Assembly: GCF_003816055.1 (NCBI RefSeq) | Contig: NZ_CP033906.1 | Coordinates: 3,844,001 to 3,908,000, forward strand | Source of the DNA: Bacillus sp. FJAT-42376 | GTDB lineage: Bacteria; Bacillota; Bacilli; Bacillales; Bacillaceae | DNA: 64,000 bases | Direction: 5' to 3' | Shown here: piece after piece, positions 9,432 through 18,731 of the stretch | How the letters are laid out: each line of letters opens with the position of its first letter | Position numbering within the stretch: the stretch's first letter is position 1 | Program-made: the position numbers and the translations under genes | Notes under the pieces: model-generated | Told to the model about the DNA's origin: nothing | Database searches by the model: none | Seen by the model: only the letters and a program-made list of their open reading frames with translations

Positions 9432-9957
9432 GTGTTAAAGGCTTCTCGTATTTGCAGAAACCATTTAAAGTTCCTTTATATTCATAACCGGCTGCCAGAT
9501 AGAATTGATTCAGTGCTGCATTCGTTCCGATGCAATCAAGACGAATCTGTTTTTTTCCTTCAAATTCAATTCCTTTCTCCGCCCACAAAAGAATTTCCTT
9601 TCCGAGTCCGGTCCCTTTAAAACTCCTCGCTGTAATAAGTTTATGCAAATATACAGATTCAGCATCCGTATCTCCCCATAAGCTTTTATCCCAATCCCCT
9701 GCTTCAGTCAAAAGCATGACCATACCGGCGATCTCTCCATTTTCAGCAAATAAAAATACCTCACCCCGGTTTATTGAACCGGATAACCCTCTCAATTCCC
9801 CATCCGTGATGAGTTCGTTCCATTGAGACGAACCCTTTGAGTGGAGCCACTGGGCCGTTTCTTTCAGTAAATGGGCGATCACGGATTTATCTTCGTTCGA
9901 AGCCTGTTTTGCTTCAATACCATTTGGCAGTTCCTTATGCGCAATTCGAACTCTCAA
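9424..9957 (-). CDS. GNAT family N-acetyltransferase
   Basis: About 177 aa with the GNAT core: the acetyl-CoA loop is seen in KGTGLGKEILLWAE near residues 117-130, and a late strand in RLDCIGTNAALNQFY. The family transfers acetyl groups to amines of small molecules or proteins; the substrate here is unknown. A GTG at 9966 overlaps the GAGGTG ribosome site, so the TTG at 9957 is the better start. The gene is flanked by a terminator and by its own upstream gap of about 45 bp, so it may be read from the methyltransferase operon. Confidence 0.8.
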   Translation of the reverse strand: MRVRIAHKELPNGIEAKQASNEDKSVIAHLLKETAQWLHSKGSSQWNELITDGELRGLSGSINRGEVFLFAENGEIAGMVMLLTEAGDWDKSLWGDTDAESVYLHKLITARSFKGTGLGKEILLWAEKGIEFEGKKQIRLDCIGTNAALNQFYLAAGYEYKGTLNGFCKYEKPLTQS

Positions 9958-10000
9958 TTCGTTCACCTCAAAATTTCATATGATTTCGAATCTGATTGTA

Positions 10001-10990
10001 CTACTTTTTGAGATGAACAGCGAACCATCCTCCTTCCTTTACCACCGGGCGGATGGCACATATTTTCAGACCCGCTTCCCCGGCCGAGGCCCGCAGTTCT
10101 CTCTCGGCTGGGATCGGATGAAGATTATCAAACGCTGAGAAAAAGCTGTTAAACACACTCGAAAATTGTTTCCCATACTTGGGATGGCGCATAGGAGTGA
10201 TAATGGCCATTCCCCCTCCTGGCCCGAGCCAGGAGGCCGCTTTTTTCATCAGTTCTCCGCGCCTTTCCAGGGGCACATAGTGAAGGAGATTATTGATTAA
10301 AACAAGATCCGTGCTTGCCGGATGTTCCCATTCAAATGCATCCCGGCATTCAATTTTCAATTCCGGGTATTCGCGGCATCTCATCCTTGCTTCGCTCGCT
10401 ACTCCTTCGTTTAATTCAATTCCTGTTAAATCAAGTTCCGGAAAGTCTTTTGCCAGTCTTTTTAAATAGCCGCCATGACCGCAGCCAATATCCAGAACAC
10501 TTTTTGCCGCGGTTTTTTTTACGAGATGGTGAATGACAGGATAAGCCACTTGCTCAAGAATGGATGAGGTTTGCGCCACCACTTCTCCATGCTGCTCATG
10601 ATCAAAGGTTTGCTTGTTTTCAGTTGTCATGATTGCCGGATAGCTGAGCAATGCCGGGATATGGAGCTCCATCATTTCTTTTATAATCGCGCCTGTTGAA
10701 TTCGGATTTTTCTTGCTGGATGGAAGCATAAAGCTCCGGGAGGTACGAAATCTGCCTTTGGACGCTTTTTTCATATAATGAATGGAAAGTCCCACCTCTA
10801 TCCATCTCTCAAGAAGGTCTTTTTTGAGGGAATGCTGAAGCGCTACCTCTGTAATGGTCTTAGGCTTTCGGAAGGTTTCATACAAATCTAGCTCATATCC
10901 TACATAAGCATGCCACGTGTAGAGAAACGGAAGGTTTTTTTTCATCCATCCTCTGGCTTTAAACACTCTGACATATTCATTCAGCACCAC
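10001..10990 (-). CDS. class I SAM-dependent methyltransferase
   Basis: A 329-aa methyltransferase with the SAM-binding glycine motif DIGCGHGG at residues 167-174, and an acidic/post-I stretch (LTGIELNEG) after it. The N-terminal ~110 residues are helical and resemble the dimerisation domain of small-molecule O- or C-methyltransferases (ketide/phenol type). Start is GTG at 10990, with GGAGGG 4-5 nt before it. It overlaps the upstream monooxygenase gene by 14 bp, so the two are translated together and probably act on the same compound. Substrate unknown. Confidence 0.8.
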   Translation of the reverse strand: MVLNEYVRVFKARGWMKKNLPFLYTWHAYVGYELDLYETFRKPKTITEVALQHSLKKDLLERWIEVGLSIHYMKKASKGRFRTSRSFMLPSSKKNPNSTGAIIKEMMELHIPALLSYPAIMTTENKQTFDHEQHGEVVAQTSSILEQVAYPVIHHLVKKTAAKSVLDIGCGHGGYLKRLAKDFPELDLTGIELNEGVASEARMRCREYPELKIECRDAFEWEHPASTDLVLINNLLHYVPLERRGELMKKAASWLGPGGGMAIITPMRHPKYGKQFSSVFNSFFSAFDNLHPIPAERELRASAGEAGLKICAIRPVVKEGGWFAVHLKK

Positions 10991-12305
10991 TTTTCCCTCC
11001 TTCCGAATTCCACGGATAATCTAAAGCTCTTGTGAACATAAATTCCCTCTGCAAATGTTTAAGGCTGGATGCTTTGCGAACCGGCAGGAAACCGATTTGA
11101 ACGAGCCTGTCATATAAGGACTCTTTCCATAGGCCCAACCCCGAAACATTCAGCATCTGCTTTGTATGAAGCCAATCATCGCTAGTCGTCTGGATGATTC
11201 CCTTTTTTCGAAAAGAGGGAAAATACGCGATTGGACGGGAATAGGTTAAGGCTGAAAGATGACTCAGATTCAGAACCGAGCGCGTCCTGGGCTTTCTAAC
11301 CTTTTCATACCAGCGCAGAGAATCAGGAGAGTTCTTTCCATTTGTGAACATCCAGCAAAGCAGCTCTCCCAAAATATCGCCATCTTGAATAGCAAGGTTC
11401 ATTCCTTCTCCTGCCATAGGGTGCACACTGTGGGCTGCATCCCCGACAAGTGCTTTATTGCCGTCAATATACCGGCTTGCGTGATACCTGACTGGAATCA
11501 TGAGCTGGATTTCCCTAAAGCTTTTGATTTCTTCGACATATCCTTCAAGCTCAGGACAAAGCTCTTTATAGCATTCATGAAAATAGGAAATCCCTTTATC
11601 CTTTATCTGTTTATAGCTGCCTGCAGGAATAAGATATACGGTTCGGACCCGATTATCCGGCAGCGGAAACAGCCCTAAAAATGTATGGGGAGCAGAAATC
11701 ATTTTTCCTTCCGTCATGTGTTCAGGGCGGCCGAAAGAAACGGTTAGAAAGTGGTGATCGTATTTTTTTTCTTTAATCACAGAATTCATGGAATCTCTCG
11801 TTTTGGACTTTCTGCCTTCTGCTCCAATTATATAATCCGCTGTAATTTCCAGCTCTTCTCCATCAAAGCTGACAATTGCCTTCCCTCCCCTGAATTCTTT
11901 GAACTTTGCGGGCTGCAGATAATGAAAATCAGGGAATTCAGAAGCTTCCTTTAACAGAATGTTTTTCAGCATTTCATGCGGAATCATGAGCGAGTAGGCA
12001 AACGGGCTGTTGATCATTCTATAGTTCATACTCGCTCTTCCCACTTCATGATAGGAGCGATTTTTTTGTTTCATTTCCTGAATATCAATGCAGTGAATGC
12101 GATGTCCCTTCTCTTCCACCGCATCAAGCAATCCGATGGTGTGAAAAATCTCCAGACTTTTAGGCTGCAGCAGCTCTCCCTTATACATATGGGTACCGCT
12201 TTTTGCCTGCTCTGCAACAGTTACATGAATGCCGCATTTTGCAAGCTTTAGCGCCACGGTAAGTCCGCCTACTCCTCCTCCTATCACCAGCACGTTCGTT
12301 TTCAT
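10977..12305 (-). CDS. FAD-dependent monooxygenase (UbiH/PHBH-like)
   Basis: A 442-aa flavoprotein of the aromatic hydroxylase group. The dinucleotide fold starts at residue 5 with GGGVGG (9-14). The ribose-contact GD motif is GDAAHSVHPMAGEG (288-301), and the family's mid-domain motif appears as DYIIGAEGRKSKTR. Such enzymes hydroxylate aromatic or polyketide rings using NAD(P)H and O2. Start ATG at 12305 follows GAGGGGTGGG. It is coupled to the methyltransferase by a 14-bp overlap, which suggests a hydroxylation-then-methylation step on a secondary metabolite or quinone. No polyketide synthase gene is in the window. Confidence 0.85.
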   Translation of the reverse strand: MKTNVLVIGGGVGGLTVALKLAKCGIHVTVAEQAKSGTHMYKGELLQPKSLEIFHTIGLLDAVEEKGHRIHCIDIQEMKQKNRSYHEVGRASMNYRMINSPFAYSLMIPHEMLKNILLKEASEFPDFHYLQPAKFKEFRGGKAIVSFDGEELEITADYIIGAEGRKSKTRDSMNSVIKEKKYDHHFLTVSFGRPEHMTEGKMISAPHTFLGLFPLPDNRVRTVYLIPAGSYKQIKDKGISYFHECYKELCPELEGYVEEIKSFREIQLMIPVRYHASRYIDGNKALVGDAAHSVHPMAGEGMNLAIQDGDILGELLCWMFTNGKNSPDSLRWYEKVRKPRTRSVLNLSHLSALTYSRPIAYFPSFRKKGIIQTTSDDWLHTKQMLNVSGLGLWKESLYDRLVQIGFLPVRKASSLKHLQREFMFTRALDYPWNSEGGKSGAE

Positions 12306-12398
12306 CTGCCCACCCCTCTCGCTCGCATCTTTTTACAGCCAAATGACAGAATTATGTAGTATGATAGAAACAGGGTTTGAATGGAAAGGTTGTGTACC

Positions 12399-13433
12399 AT
12401 GGAAAACGAAATGAAAGTCTTTACAGATACTTCGATCATGGTTGGAGGCCTGGAATTCAACTGGGATCTTGATCAGGGAACGTTTAAATATGAAAGGGAC
12501 GACGCCGTTCTTTTTTGGATAGATTCTGCTATGAAAATTTTCTTTGACACAATTGAAGAAATTTCCGGTGATAAAGCCGCAGCCGTCGTTCTTGAAACTG
12601 CGGGGTTCCGGCAAGGTTTAGTTGTAGGGGATTATTTCAAATCCCAAAACCTCACTTTAAATGAAGTAGCTGCTGTTCTTCCCAATACTTATGCCTCTGC
12701 AGGATGGGGGAAGATGGAGATATCCCAAGTGAATCATGCTAGAAAAACAGCGATTATCCAAGTGAAAGACAGCTGGGAATATAAAATTAATAAAGCTCAG
12801 AAAAAATCTCTCCGAGGCACCTTTACTCCAGGTCATTTCGCAGGCATCCTGACCGGATTATTCGGTGTGAATATTTGGTATAAAGTGCTGAAAAGCCAGA
12901 TTGAAGGAGACATTTACTGCGAATTTGAATATTTCCCTTCCGAAATGACAGTCCAGCAAAATATCCATGAACTCGCTCGCCTGGAACAATCTGAACAGAT
13001 CCGCAAACTTGAACATCTTGTAGAAGAACGGACCCGTGATCTTAACGGATTAATCAGGGAAATTTCTTCACCGATTATTCCGGTTCTTGAAGGGATTGTG
13101 GTCGTTCCCCTCATTGGAAAATATGATGAACAGAGATCTTTCGACCTTGTCCAGCGGACTCTTTTAAGTCTTCCACAGCAAAAAGCGCAGTATATGGTGC
13201 TGGATTTAACCGCCATGAGCGAAGACGTCACAAAAGGAACGGTAGAGTTTATTGACCGGCTTGCGACGTCAGCTTCATTGATTGGCACAAAAACCATTCT
13301 TGTTGGAATCTCGCCTGAGTTTGCGATTTCGATAGCAAATTCAGACTACAACTTATCGGCATTCAATTGTTTCAGCACACTTCAGCATGGAATTTATTTT
13401 GCCCTTTCTGAACAGGGCAGACAGATTGTATAA
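12399..13433 (+). CDS. V4R-like sensor domain plus STAS domain protein (RsbR-like)
   Basis: A 344-aa cytoplasmic protein in two parts. Residues ~1-190 look like a V4R/XylR-N type small-molecule binding fold: HFAGILTGLFG and EGDIYCEFEYFP are typical late elements. A short coiled linker (~200-220, RKLEHLVEERTRDL) leads to a C-terminal STAS domain (~225-335) with the QYMVLDLTAMSEDVTKGTVEF phosphoacceptor-type loop. RsbR paralogs use such STAS domains in the stressosome that feeds sigma-B; they usually carry a non-haem globin N-terminus, so the sensor here differs. Start at ATG 12399, because GGAAAGG precedes it; the ATG at 12381 has no ribosome site. Monocistronic, with its own terminator. Confidence 0.75.
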   Translation: MENEMKVFTDTSIMVGGLEFNWDLDQGTFKYERDDAVLFWIDSAMKIFFDTIEEISGDKAAAVVLETAGFRQGLVVGDYFKSQNLTLNEVAAVLPNTYASAGWGKMEISQVNHARKTAIIQVKDSWEYKINKAQKKSLRGTFTPGHFAGILTGLFGVNIWYKVLKSQIEGDIYCEFEYFPSEMTVQQNIHELARLEQSEQIRKLEHLVEERTRDLNGLIREISSPIIPVLEGIVVVPLIGKYDEQRSFDLVQRTLLSLPQQKAQYMVLDLTAMSEDVTKGTVEFIDRLATSASLIGTKTILVGISPEFAISIANSDYNLSAFNCFSTLQHGIYFALSEQGRQIV

Positions 13434-13498
13434 AAGGGAATAGTAGAAGGATTGACTCGCGTACGGCAAGTCCTGCAGAATATAGAGGTAGATGTGCG

Positions 13499-13530
13499 AA
13501 CCTGCTGACGGTTGATCAGCAGGTTTTTTT
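13499..13530 (+). terminator. intrinsic terminator of the STAS gene
   Basis: Stem CCTGCTGA/TCAGCAGG at 13501-13522 followed by eight T residues, 65 nt after the stop codon at 13433. Confidence 0.9.
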
Positions 13531-13560
13531 ATTCCTGAATTAATGGTTGTTCTTTAAAAA

Positions 13561-13794
13561 TCATGGAGTTACCTGGTGACTGTCCTCCTGTTTCCGTAAG
13601 GACTTCTTTATGTGCTCACATTCAAGGTCTCCAAGTTCAAAGCGTTCCATCATTTGTTTGTATGCCTCAATTTTCCCTTCTAGTCTCGCTCTCTCATTTT
13701 CACTGAGATCTTGTGCGCCAAGCTGCCCGCATAATTCCTCTCCCGTTGTCTTCAGATACGTTGCAATCGCTGACTCGTTGAATGTATTGACCAT
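13561..13794 (-). CDS. small hypothetical helical protein
   Basis: A 77-aa, charged, apparently all-helical protein with no signal or membrane segment. It reads NERARLEGKIEAYKQMMERFELGDLE in the centre, a pattern of short amphipathic helices. It has one Cys near residue 22 and one near 59. I do not recognise a family. A clear ribosome site (AAAGGAGG) precedes ATG at 13794, which supports it as a real gene. It stands alone between two gaps. Confidence 0.6.
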   Translation of the reverse strand: MVNTFNESAIATYLKTTGEELCGQLGAQDLSENERARLEGKIEAYKQMMERFELGDLECEHIKKSLRKQEDSHQVTP

Positions 13795-14098
13795 CCTTAC
13801 CGCCTCCTTTTGTATTATTTTGGGTATTACCCTTATAAAAGCGTTCTCAACCCTTCGAGTAGGCTGCCAATCAGATAATCCCTTACCCCCGTTCCTATTA
13901 TGCTTTTTGCCGAATACCGGTAAAGCTCCATGTTTTAAACGATCGCATCGTGCCGGACAAAAAACCGGATGCCTGCCTGTACCACTGCTCCCCCCGAAGG
14001 AATAATGGCTTCTGTCTTCATGGGACCAGGCTCGGGTGACGTATGGGATTTACCCGGTTATTAGCCGGATAATGGCATGCTTGTCATAGCCCGACCAT
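13795..14098. other. non-coding stretch of about 300 bp, no assigned function
   Basis: No frame here has a ribosome site and family resemblance together. It holds short hairpins (CCGG-TTATTAG-CCGG near 14055 and CCGG-ACAAAAAA-CCGG near 13958). It forms the leader side of the 77-aa gene. No known riboswitch class was matched by eye. Confidence 0.4.
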
Positions 14099-14125
14099 GA
14101 AAAAAACCGCCCCAATCGGGACGGC
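14099..14125 (-). terminator. terminator of the YusW-like gene
   Basis: Stem CCGTCCC/GGGGCGG on the minus strand followed by TTTTTTT, 10 nt past the stop codon. Confidence 0.85.
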
Positions 14126-14134
14126 TTATCAACT

Positions 14135-14944
14135 TTATCTTTCAAAATGAATATCTGCTTTTGTATTGTTTTCAAATTGAGACTGTACTTCCACTTTCGT
14201 GATGTCCGTAACTTTTATACCAAGAGCTTTAGAGAGCTGATCCAGGTATCCGTTCCACGTCACATCTTTACCGGGAATAATTCTGTCCTTGATTTTAAGA
14301 GCTTCAAGCAAAGCATAGATGCCTTTGTATTCCTTTGTGCCTTCAGCCGTTTTCTTTTGAATGACTGCTTTGATGCTGTCACCATGAGCAAGGTACGTTA
14401 CATGATAGTAGTAGCCGTTTTTATCTTCTACTTTCATATAAAGCTTGCTGATGTTGTAAGGATTGATCACTGCAGATTTTTCCCCTTTCTTGAAAGAGAA
14501 ATCTACAGCAGCCAAATTGCTGAATCCTACAGAAGCATTGGCTCTCTGGACGTCACCAGGCTTAACTCCCAGTGCATCAGACAGACGTTTAATCACTTCT
14601 TCTTTGCTAAGATTCATAGAAAGGTCCAGATTTTTCACAAAATCAATGACTTTTTTACTAGCTTCTTCACCGGTTACTTCAATGGTTTTATTCCCTGATT
14701 CCTTTTGAATGGTAACTTTCACAATGCCTTTTTCTTCTTTGTAATCAACTTTGTACTTTGCATCTTTAAGCTGTACTGTCCCTTTGAAAGTATCGACTGT
14801 TTTCCACAGGGAATTCACGTCAATCTTCTTCACTTGCTCGATGGTTCCCTGCGGAAGCTTAACCTCCGCTGCAGATGCTTGACCTGCCACGTTGACTGCA
14901 AGTGCTGCCGCCAATACTGCTGAAGCGATTTTCTTCATTTTCAT
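14135..14944 (-). CDS. secreted YusW-like protein
   Basis: A 269-aa exported protein. A typical signal peptide (MKMKKIASAVLAAALAVNVAGQASA) ends with an AxA cleavage site near residue 26. The mature part contains two alpha/beta segments with a shared pattern, each including an L-x-x-x-L helix and a D/N-rich strand (VDFSFKKGEKSAVI; VQSQFENNTKADIHF). This is the general look of YusW-domain proteins of bacilli, whose function is unknown. It lies 64 nt downstream of ugd on the same strand, so it could be a fourth gene of the hyaluronan operon or a separate unit. GAGAGGG precedes the ATG. Confidence 0.6.
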   Translation of the reverse strand: MKMKKIASAVLAAALAVNVAGQASAAEVKLPQGTIEQVKKIDVNSLWKTVDTFKGTVQLKDAKYKVDYKEEKGIVKVTIQKESGNKTIEVTGEEASKKVIDFVKNLDLSMNLSKEEVIKRLSDALGVKPGDVQRANASVGFSNLAAVDFSFKKGEKSAVINPYNISKLYMKVEDKNGYYYHVTYLAHGDSIKAVIQKKTAEGTKEYKGIYALLEALKIKDRIIPGKDVTWNGYLDQLSKALGIKVTDITKVEVQSQFENNTKADIHFER

Positions 14945-15008
14945 AGCACCCTCTCGAATTTGGTTTACATGGATGCCGACCCTAAGCTGTAAGTGTAAAA
15001 TCTATGGA

Positions 15009-16358
15009 TTAAAAGGAAGCAGCAAGAATGGATTCCTGCTCTTTTTCACCTGTAGGAAGGACTGAGTCGCGTCCGATTGAAATGTACTCAACGTGAAGCT
15101 TCTGTGCTTCCTCGGCTGAATAGCAGTTGCGGCCGTCAAATACGATTGGATTTTCCATAAACAGTCCAGACATCAGAAGAGCTTTTTCTACAATTTCTTT
15201 CCAGTCTGTCAATATAAAGACTGCATCCGCTTCTTTAATCGCATCTTCAATTTGTTCGGCGTATTGTACTTCTTCAGGAAGAATGGTTTTTGCATTTTCC
15301 GCAGCTATCGGATCATATCCGATGACTTCGGCACCCTCTTCAACCAGCTGCCGGGAAACAACGATTGAAGCGGCTTCACGCATGTCGTCCGTTTCAGGCT
15401 TGAATGCAAGACCGAGCAAAGCAATGCGCTTTCCTTCGAGAGATCCTAAGCGTTCTTTAGCCTTTTTAACCAAAAGTGTTTTTTGGCTGTCATTGATTTG
15501 GATAACGGATTTCAGAAGGTGGAAGTCATGGCCGTGATCCTGGGATATTTTCACAAGGGCATGCGTATCTTTCGGGAAGCAAGAACCCCCGTATCCGATT
15601 CCGGCATTAAGGAATTTGCTTCCGATCCGTGCATCCATTCCCATACCGTTTGCCACTTCATTTACATCCGCGCCCACTTTTTCAGAAAGGTTGGCAATTT
15701 CATTGATAAAGGAAATTTTTGTAGCCAGAAAAGCATTGGCAGCGTACTTAATCATTTCTGCACTGCTGATGCTTGTTTTTAGAATAGGAAGACCAAATGG
15801 CTTGTTGATTTCTTCAATGATATTAGCGGCTTCCGCGTCATCCGCCCCGATTACAATACGGTCGCCATTGAAAGAATCATGGATTGCCGCACCTTCTCTC
15901 AGGAATTCAGGATTCGAAACAGCTTCCACCAGGTAATTGTCCTGAAGGTTGGCCATGACCAATTCGCGCACTTTGTAGTTGGTTCCGAGCGGAACTGTAC
16001 TTTTCGTTACGACCGTCACATCACGTGTAATGTTTTGGCCGATATCTCTTGCTGCTTTATAAATATAGGAAAGGTTGGCAGAACCGTCTTCGGACTGCGG
16101 GGTGCCTACAGCGATATAAACAACATCTTTGTCTTTAAGGCCAAGGATATGGCTGTCTGTAAATTTCAGACGGCCAGCCTCAATGTTTTTCAGCATTAAT
16201 TCTTCAAGTCCCGGTTCATAAATAGGGGAAATTCCTTTTTGAAGCATTTCGACTTTTTCAGAGTTTATATCCAGGCACGTGACGTCATGCCCGATTTCTG
16301 AAAGACAAACTCCCGTAACAAGACCTACATAACCAGTTCCGATAATGGCAATATTCAT
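15009..16358 (-). CDS. hasB: UDP-glucose 6-dehydrogenase (HasB/Ugd)
   Basis: A 449-aa enzyme that oxidises UDP-glucose to UDP-glucuronate with two NAD+. The N-terminal Rossmann motif GTGYVGL is at 7-13, the catalytic cysteine is C260 within GYGGSCFPKD, and the C-terminal UDP-binding domain includes GLAFKPETDDMREA. The start at 16358 is set by AGGAGG 8 nt upstream; an in-frame ATG at 16433 would add 25 unrelated residues. It is the third gene after hasA and gtaB on the same strand, so its product very probably serves hyaluronan synthesis. Confidence 0.93.
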   Translation of the reverse strand: MNIAIIGTGYVGLVTGVCLSEIGHDVTCLDINSEKVEMLQKGISPIYEPGLEELMLKNIEAGRLKFTDSHILGLKDKDVVYIAVGTPQSEDGSANLSYIYKAARDIGQNITRDVTVVTKSTVPLGTNYKVRELVMANLQDNYLVEAVSNPEFLREGAAIHDSFNGDRIVIGADDAEAANIIEEINKPFGLPILKTSISSAEMIKYAANAFLATKISFINEIANLSEKVGADVNEVANGMGMDARIGSKFLNAGIGYGGSCFPKDTHALVKISQDHGHDFHLLKSVIQINDSQKTLLVKKAKERLGSLEGKRIALLGLAFKPETDDMREAASIVVSRQLVEEGAEVIGYDPIAAENAKTILPEEVQYAEQIEDAIKEADAVFILTDWKEIVEKALLMSGLFMENPIVFDGRNCYSAEEAQKLHVEYISIGRDSVLPTGEKEQESILAASF

Positions 16359-16435
16359 GAATATTCCTCCTCTTAAACTTAACAGCAAGACGTGCTTTTC
16401 CCAGCTGCGGATACAGCTGGGATCCTTTGGCACGC

Positions 16436-17329
16436 TTACGATAGGATGATCTCTTTCTCTTTTACAAGGCTGCTTAAATATTCGTGGACATGAATTCCAA
16501 GATCTTCGCGTTCAAGAGCAAAGTCGATGGTTGCTTTGACAAAACCGAATTTGTCGCCAACATCGTATCGTTTGCCTGCAAAATTATAAGCTAGTACGGT
16601 TTGTGATTCATTCAGAATTTTGATGGCGTCTGTCAGCTGGATTTCGTTGCCGGAACCAGGAGGCAGTGTTTCCAGAATGCTGAAGATCTCAGGTGTCAGG
16701 ATGTACCGGCCCATAATTGCATAGTTAGAAGGAGCTTGCTCAATTGCAGGCTTTTCCACTACAGATGCCAGAGATAGAACATCATTTTCTAGTGTTTTAT
16801 TTTCAAGCGGAGCAATAATTCCGTATTTGGATACATCTTTATGCTCTACTTCCTGAACACCGAGTACAGAGGATTCATATTTGTCGTACACATCAATAAG
16901 CTGCTTTAAGCATGGAGTTTCTGATTTAACGATGTCGTCGCCAAGCAAAACGGCAAAAGGTTCATTTCCAATAAAGCTTTCCGCACAATGAATCGCATGA
17001 CCCAATCCGCGCGGCTCTTTTTGGCGCACATAATGAATGTTTGCCATATTTGAGATGGACTGAATTTCCTCCAGCCTTTCAAACTTGCCTTTTTTGTAGA
17101 GCGTTTCCTCCAGCTCATAGGACTTATCGAAATGATCCTCAATCGCACGCTTGCCGCGTCCGCTGATGACGAGAATATCTTCAATCCCTGATTTAATCGC
17201 TTCCTCTACAATGTATTGAATTGTAGGCTTATCGACGATCGGCAGCATTTCCTTCGGCTGCGCTTTTGTAGCTGGAAGAAAACGGGTGCCTAAACCGGCT
17301 GCAGGAATAATCGCTTTACGTACTTTCAT
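16436..17329 (-). CDS. gtaB: UTP-glucose-1-phosphate uridylyltransferase (GtaB/HasC)
   Basis: A 297-aa nucleotidyltransferase that makes UDP-glucose from UTP and glucose-1-phosphate. The signature [19 protein letters not shown] lies near the N-terminus, the family lysine follows in [13 protein letters not shown], and GDDIV marks the metal site. The start at 17329 has GGAGAGG 5 nt before it; the in-frame ATG at 17347 overlaps that site. It sits between hasA (46-nt gap) and ugd (77-nt gap) and supplies Ugd with substrate. Bacilli usually have another gtaB for teichoic acid glucosylation, so this is likely an operon-dedicated copy. Confidence 0.93.
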   Translation of the reverse strand: MKVRKAIIPAAGLGTRFLPATKAQPKEMLPIVDKPTIQYIVEEAIKSGIEDILVISGRGKRAIEDHFDKSYELEETLYKKGKFERLEEIQSISNMANIHYVRQKEPRGLGHAIHCAESFIGNEPFAVLLGDDIVKSETPCLKQLIDVYDKYESSVLGVQEVEHKDVSKYGIIAPLENKTLENDVLSLASVVEKPAIEQAPSNYAIMGRYILTPEIFSILETLPPGSGNEIQLTDAIKILNESQTVLAYNFAGKRYDVGDKFGFVKATIDFALEREDLGIHVHEYLSSLVKEKEIILS

Positions 17330-17375
17330 TAAAACCTCTCCATTCACATAAAATTCATCTCTCTAACACAGCTTC

Positions 17376-18731
17376 TTATCCGCGTGTACCCCAAGCAGTT
17401 GAGCGGATTGTCAAAAGCGCCCAGAAGCGAAGCGGGCAAAGCAGGATTAGGAACAGCAAACCATACAACGGTGCGAGCAGGAATGTAAACGGCCTCTTGT
17501 AGGCGTAAAACACGTTACGGGCATAAGCCGAGATAATCACGTAAGCCAGGTAATAAATGAGCATGATCCAGCCCATTGTCGTAGACGTAAAGTAGATAGC
17601 AAGAATCAGTGAAATACCAAATGCAATCCAAAGGAACATTTCAAGCATGACCCAAACGAAAACATTTGGCTTCGTAAAACCAATTTTCAGCGCAACAAGA
17701 CTTTCGCGGAAGAATGACTTGTTCCAGCGTGATTGCTGCTTAAGAAGTGTGCGCAAAGAAGTTGGAGCATCTGTAATACAGCGTGCAGTCGATTGATAAA
17801 GAGTCTTTCCTTCACGGATTGCATAGTTTGTCAGACAGCGGTCATCTCCAAGCTGAACCTGCTGGCCAAGGAACATCTGGTTTCCATAATGATCAAGGTT
17901 TTTCATTACGACTTCGCGGCGGTAGGCACTAAGCGGTCCGCTGCAGACTAAAACGTTATTCGTAACCGAGTGAGCAGCACGCTCTACACGGAAGGCATTG
18001 TCATAGCGCATATCAATAAGACGGGTAAGAACATTATCAGTGCGGTTTCGGATATTTACGTGACCAGTTGTTGCCGATACTTCAGGGTTATTAAACGGTT
18101 TGAGCAATTCGCGGACAGCATTCGGGAATACCGTACAGTCTGAATCAACTGTTATGTATACATCCCCAGTTGCTCTTTCAAAAGCCCATATTTGTGCATG
18201 GCGCTTCCCTTTATTTTGAGGAAGGCGGTGAACAATCAGGTTTGGCATCTTATAATTCCCTCTGGCTAATTCAGCAGCTGTTTCACCAATGCCGGCCATC
18301 AGGTTTTCTTTTAGCTTCAATGTAGCTTCATAAGCAGAAACATCTTTACTGCCATCATCAATGACGAAGATTTCGTGAACCGGGTAGTCCTGCTTTAAAA
18401 TACTTTCAATCGTACCAAGTACAGCGTCAGGCGCTTCGTTATAGGATGGTATAACAACTGATACTTTTAAGTCAGGCGGATCCATCATGACTTCCTGATA
18501 TTTGAAGGAAAGAAGCATTTTCCCTAATAGGTAGGCAATCATTACAGAACCATATAGACCGATTGTTAAATTCAATTTGTCAGATGCAGTCCAGTTCACA
18601 TAGAAAAGGGCAGCTACTGTGATCACAAACAAAGAAATAACGAAGGTTTTTTCCCTCGTGGATAATTTCTTTTGTGTGTTCATTTCCTGCGACTCTCTCA
18701 CCGCAGACAGATCCTGTTCAACTTTAGCCAT
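17376..18731 (-). CDS. hasA: class I hyaluronan synthase HasA
   Basis: A 451-aa processive GT2 membrane glycosyltransferase that polymerises UDP-GlcNAc and UDP-glucuronate. It shows the streptococcal HasA motifs in order: VVIPSYNEAPD, DSD (196-198), CSGPLSAYRREVV, GDDRCLTNYAI (from 295), STARC-TDAPTSL, and QQSRWNKSFFRE (from 332). Two N-terminal helices and a C-terminal helix cluster follow the class I topology. The C-terminus IRSTAWGTRG matches the family end. I place the start at 18731 because GAGAGGAG precedes it; the frame runs further upstream to 18896 but without a ribosome site. With gtaB and ugd it forms a hasA-C-B order operon, as in B. cereus G9241. Cellulose or chitin synthases are less likely, given these exact motifs. 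Confidence 0.93.
   Translation of the reverse strand: MAKVEQDLSAVRESQEMNTQKKLSTREKTFVISLFVITVAALFYVNWTASDKLNLTIGLYGSVMIAYLLGKMLLSFKYQEVMMDPPDLKVSVVIPSYNEAPDAVLGTIESILKQDYPVHEIFVIDDGSKDVSAYEATLKLKENLMAGIGETAAELARGNYKMPNLIVHRLPQNKGKRHAQIWAFERATGDVYITVDSDCTVFPNAVRELLKPFNNPEVSATTGHVNIRNRTDNVLTRLIDMRYDNAFRVERAAHSVTNNVLVCSGPLSAYRREVVMKNLDHYGNQMFLGQQVQLGDDRCLTNYAIREGKTLYQSTARCITDAPTSLRTLLKQQSRWNKSFFRESLVALKIGFTKPNVFVWVMLEMFLWIAFGISLILAIYFTSTTMGWIMLIYYLAYVIISAYARNVFYAYKRPFTFLLAPLYGLLFLILLCPLRFWALLTIRSTAWGTRG

Noticed and set aside
13610..14005. 131-codon plus-strand frame
   Set aside because: Overlaps the 77-aa minus-strand gene, which has a strong ribosome site, and shows no protein family pattern.
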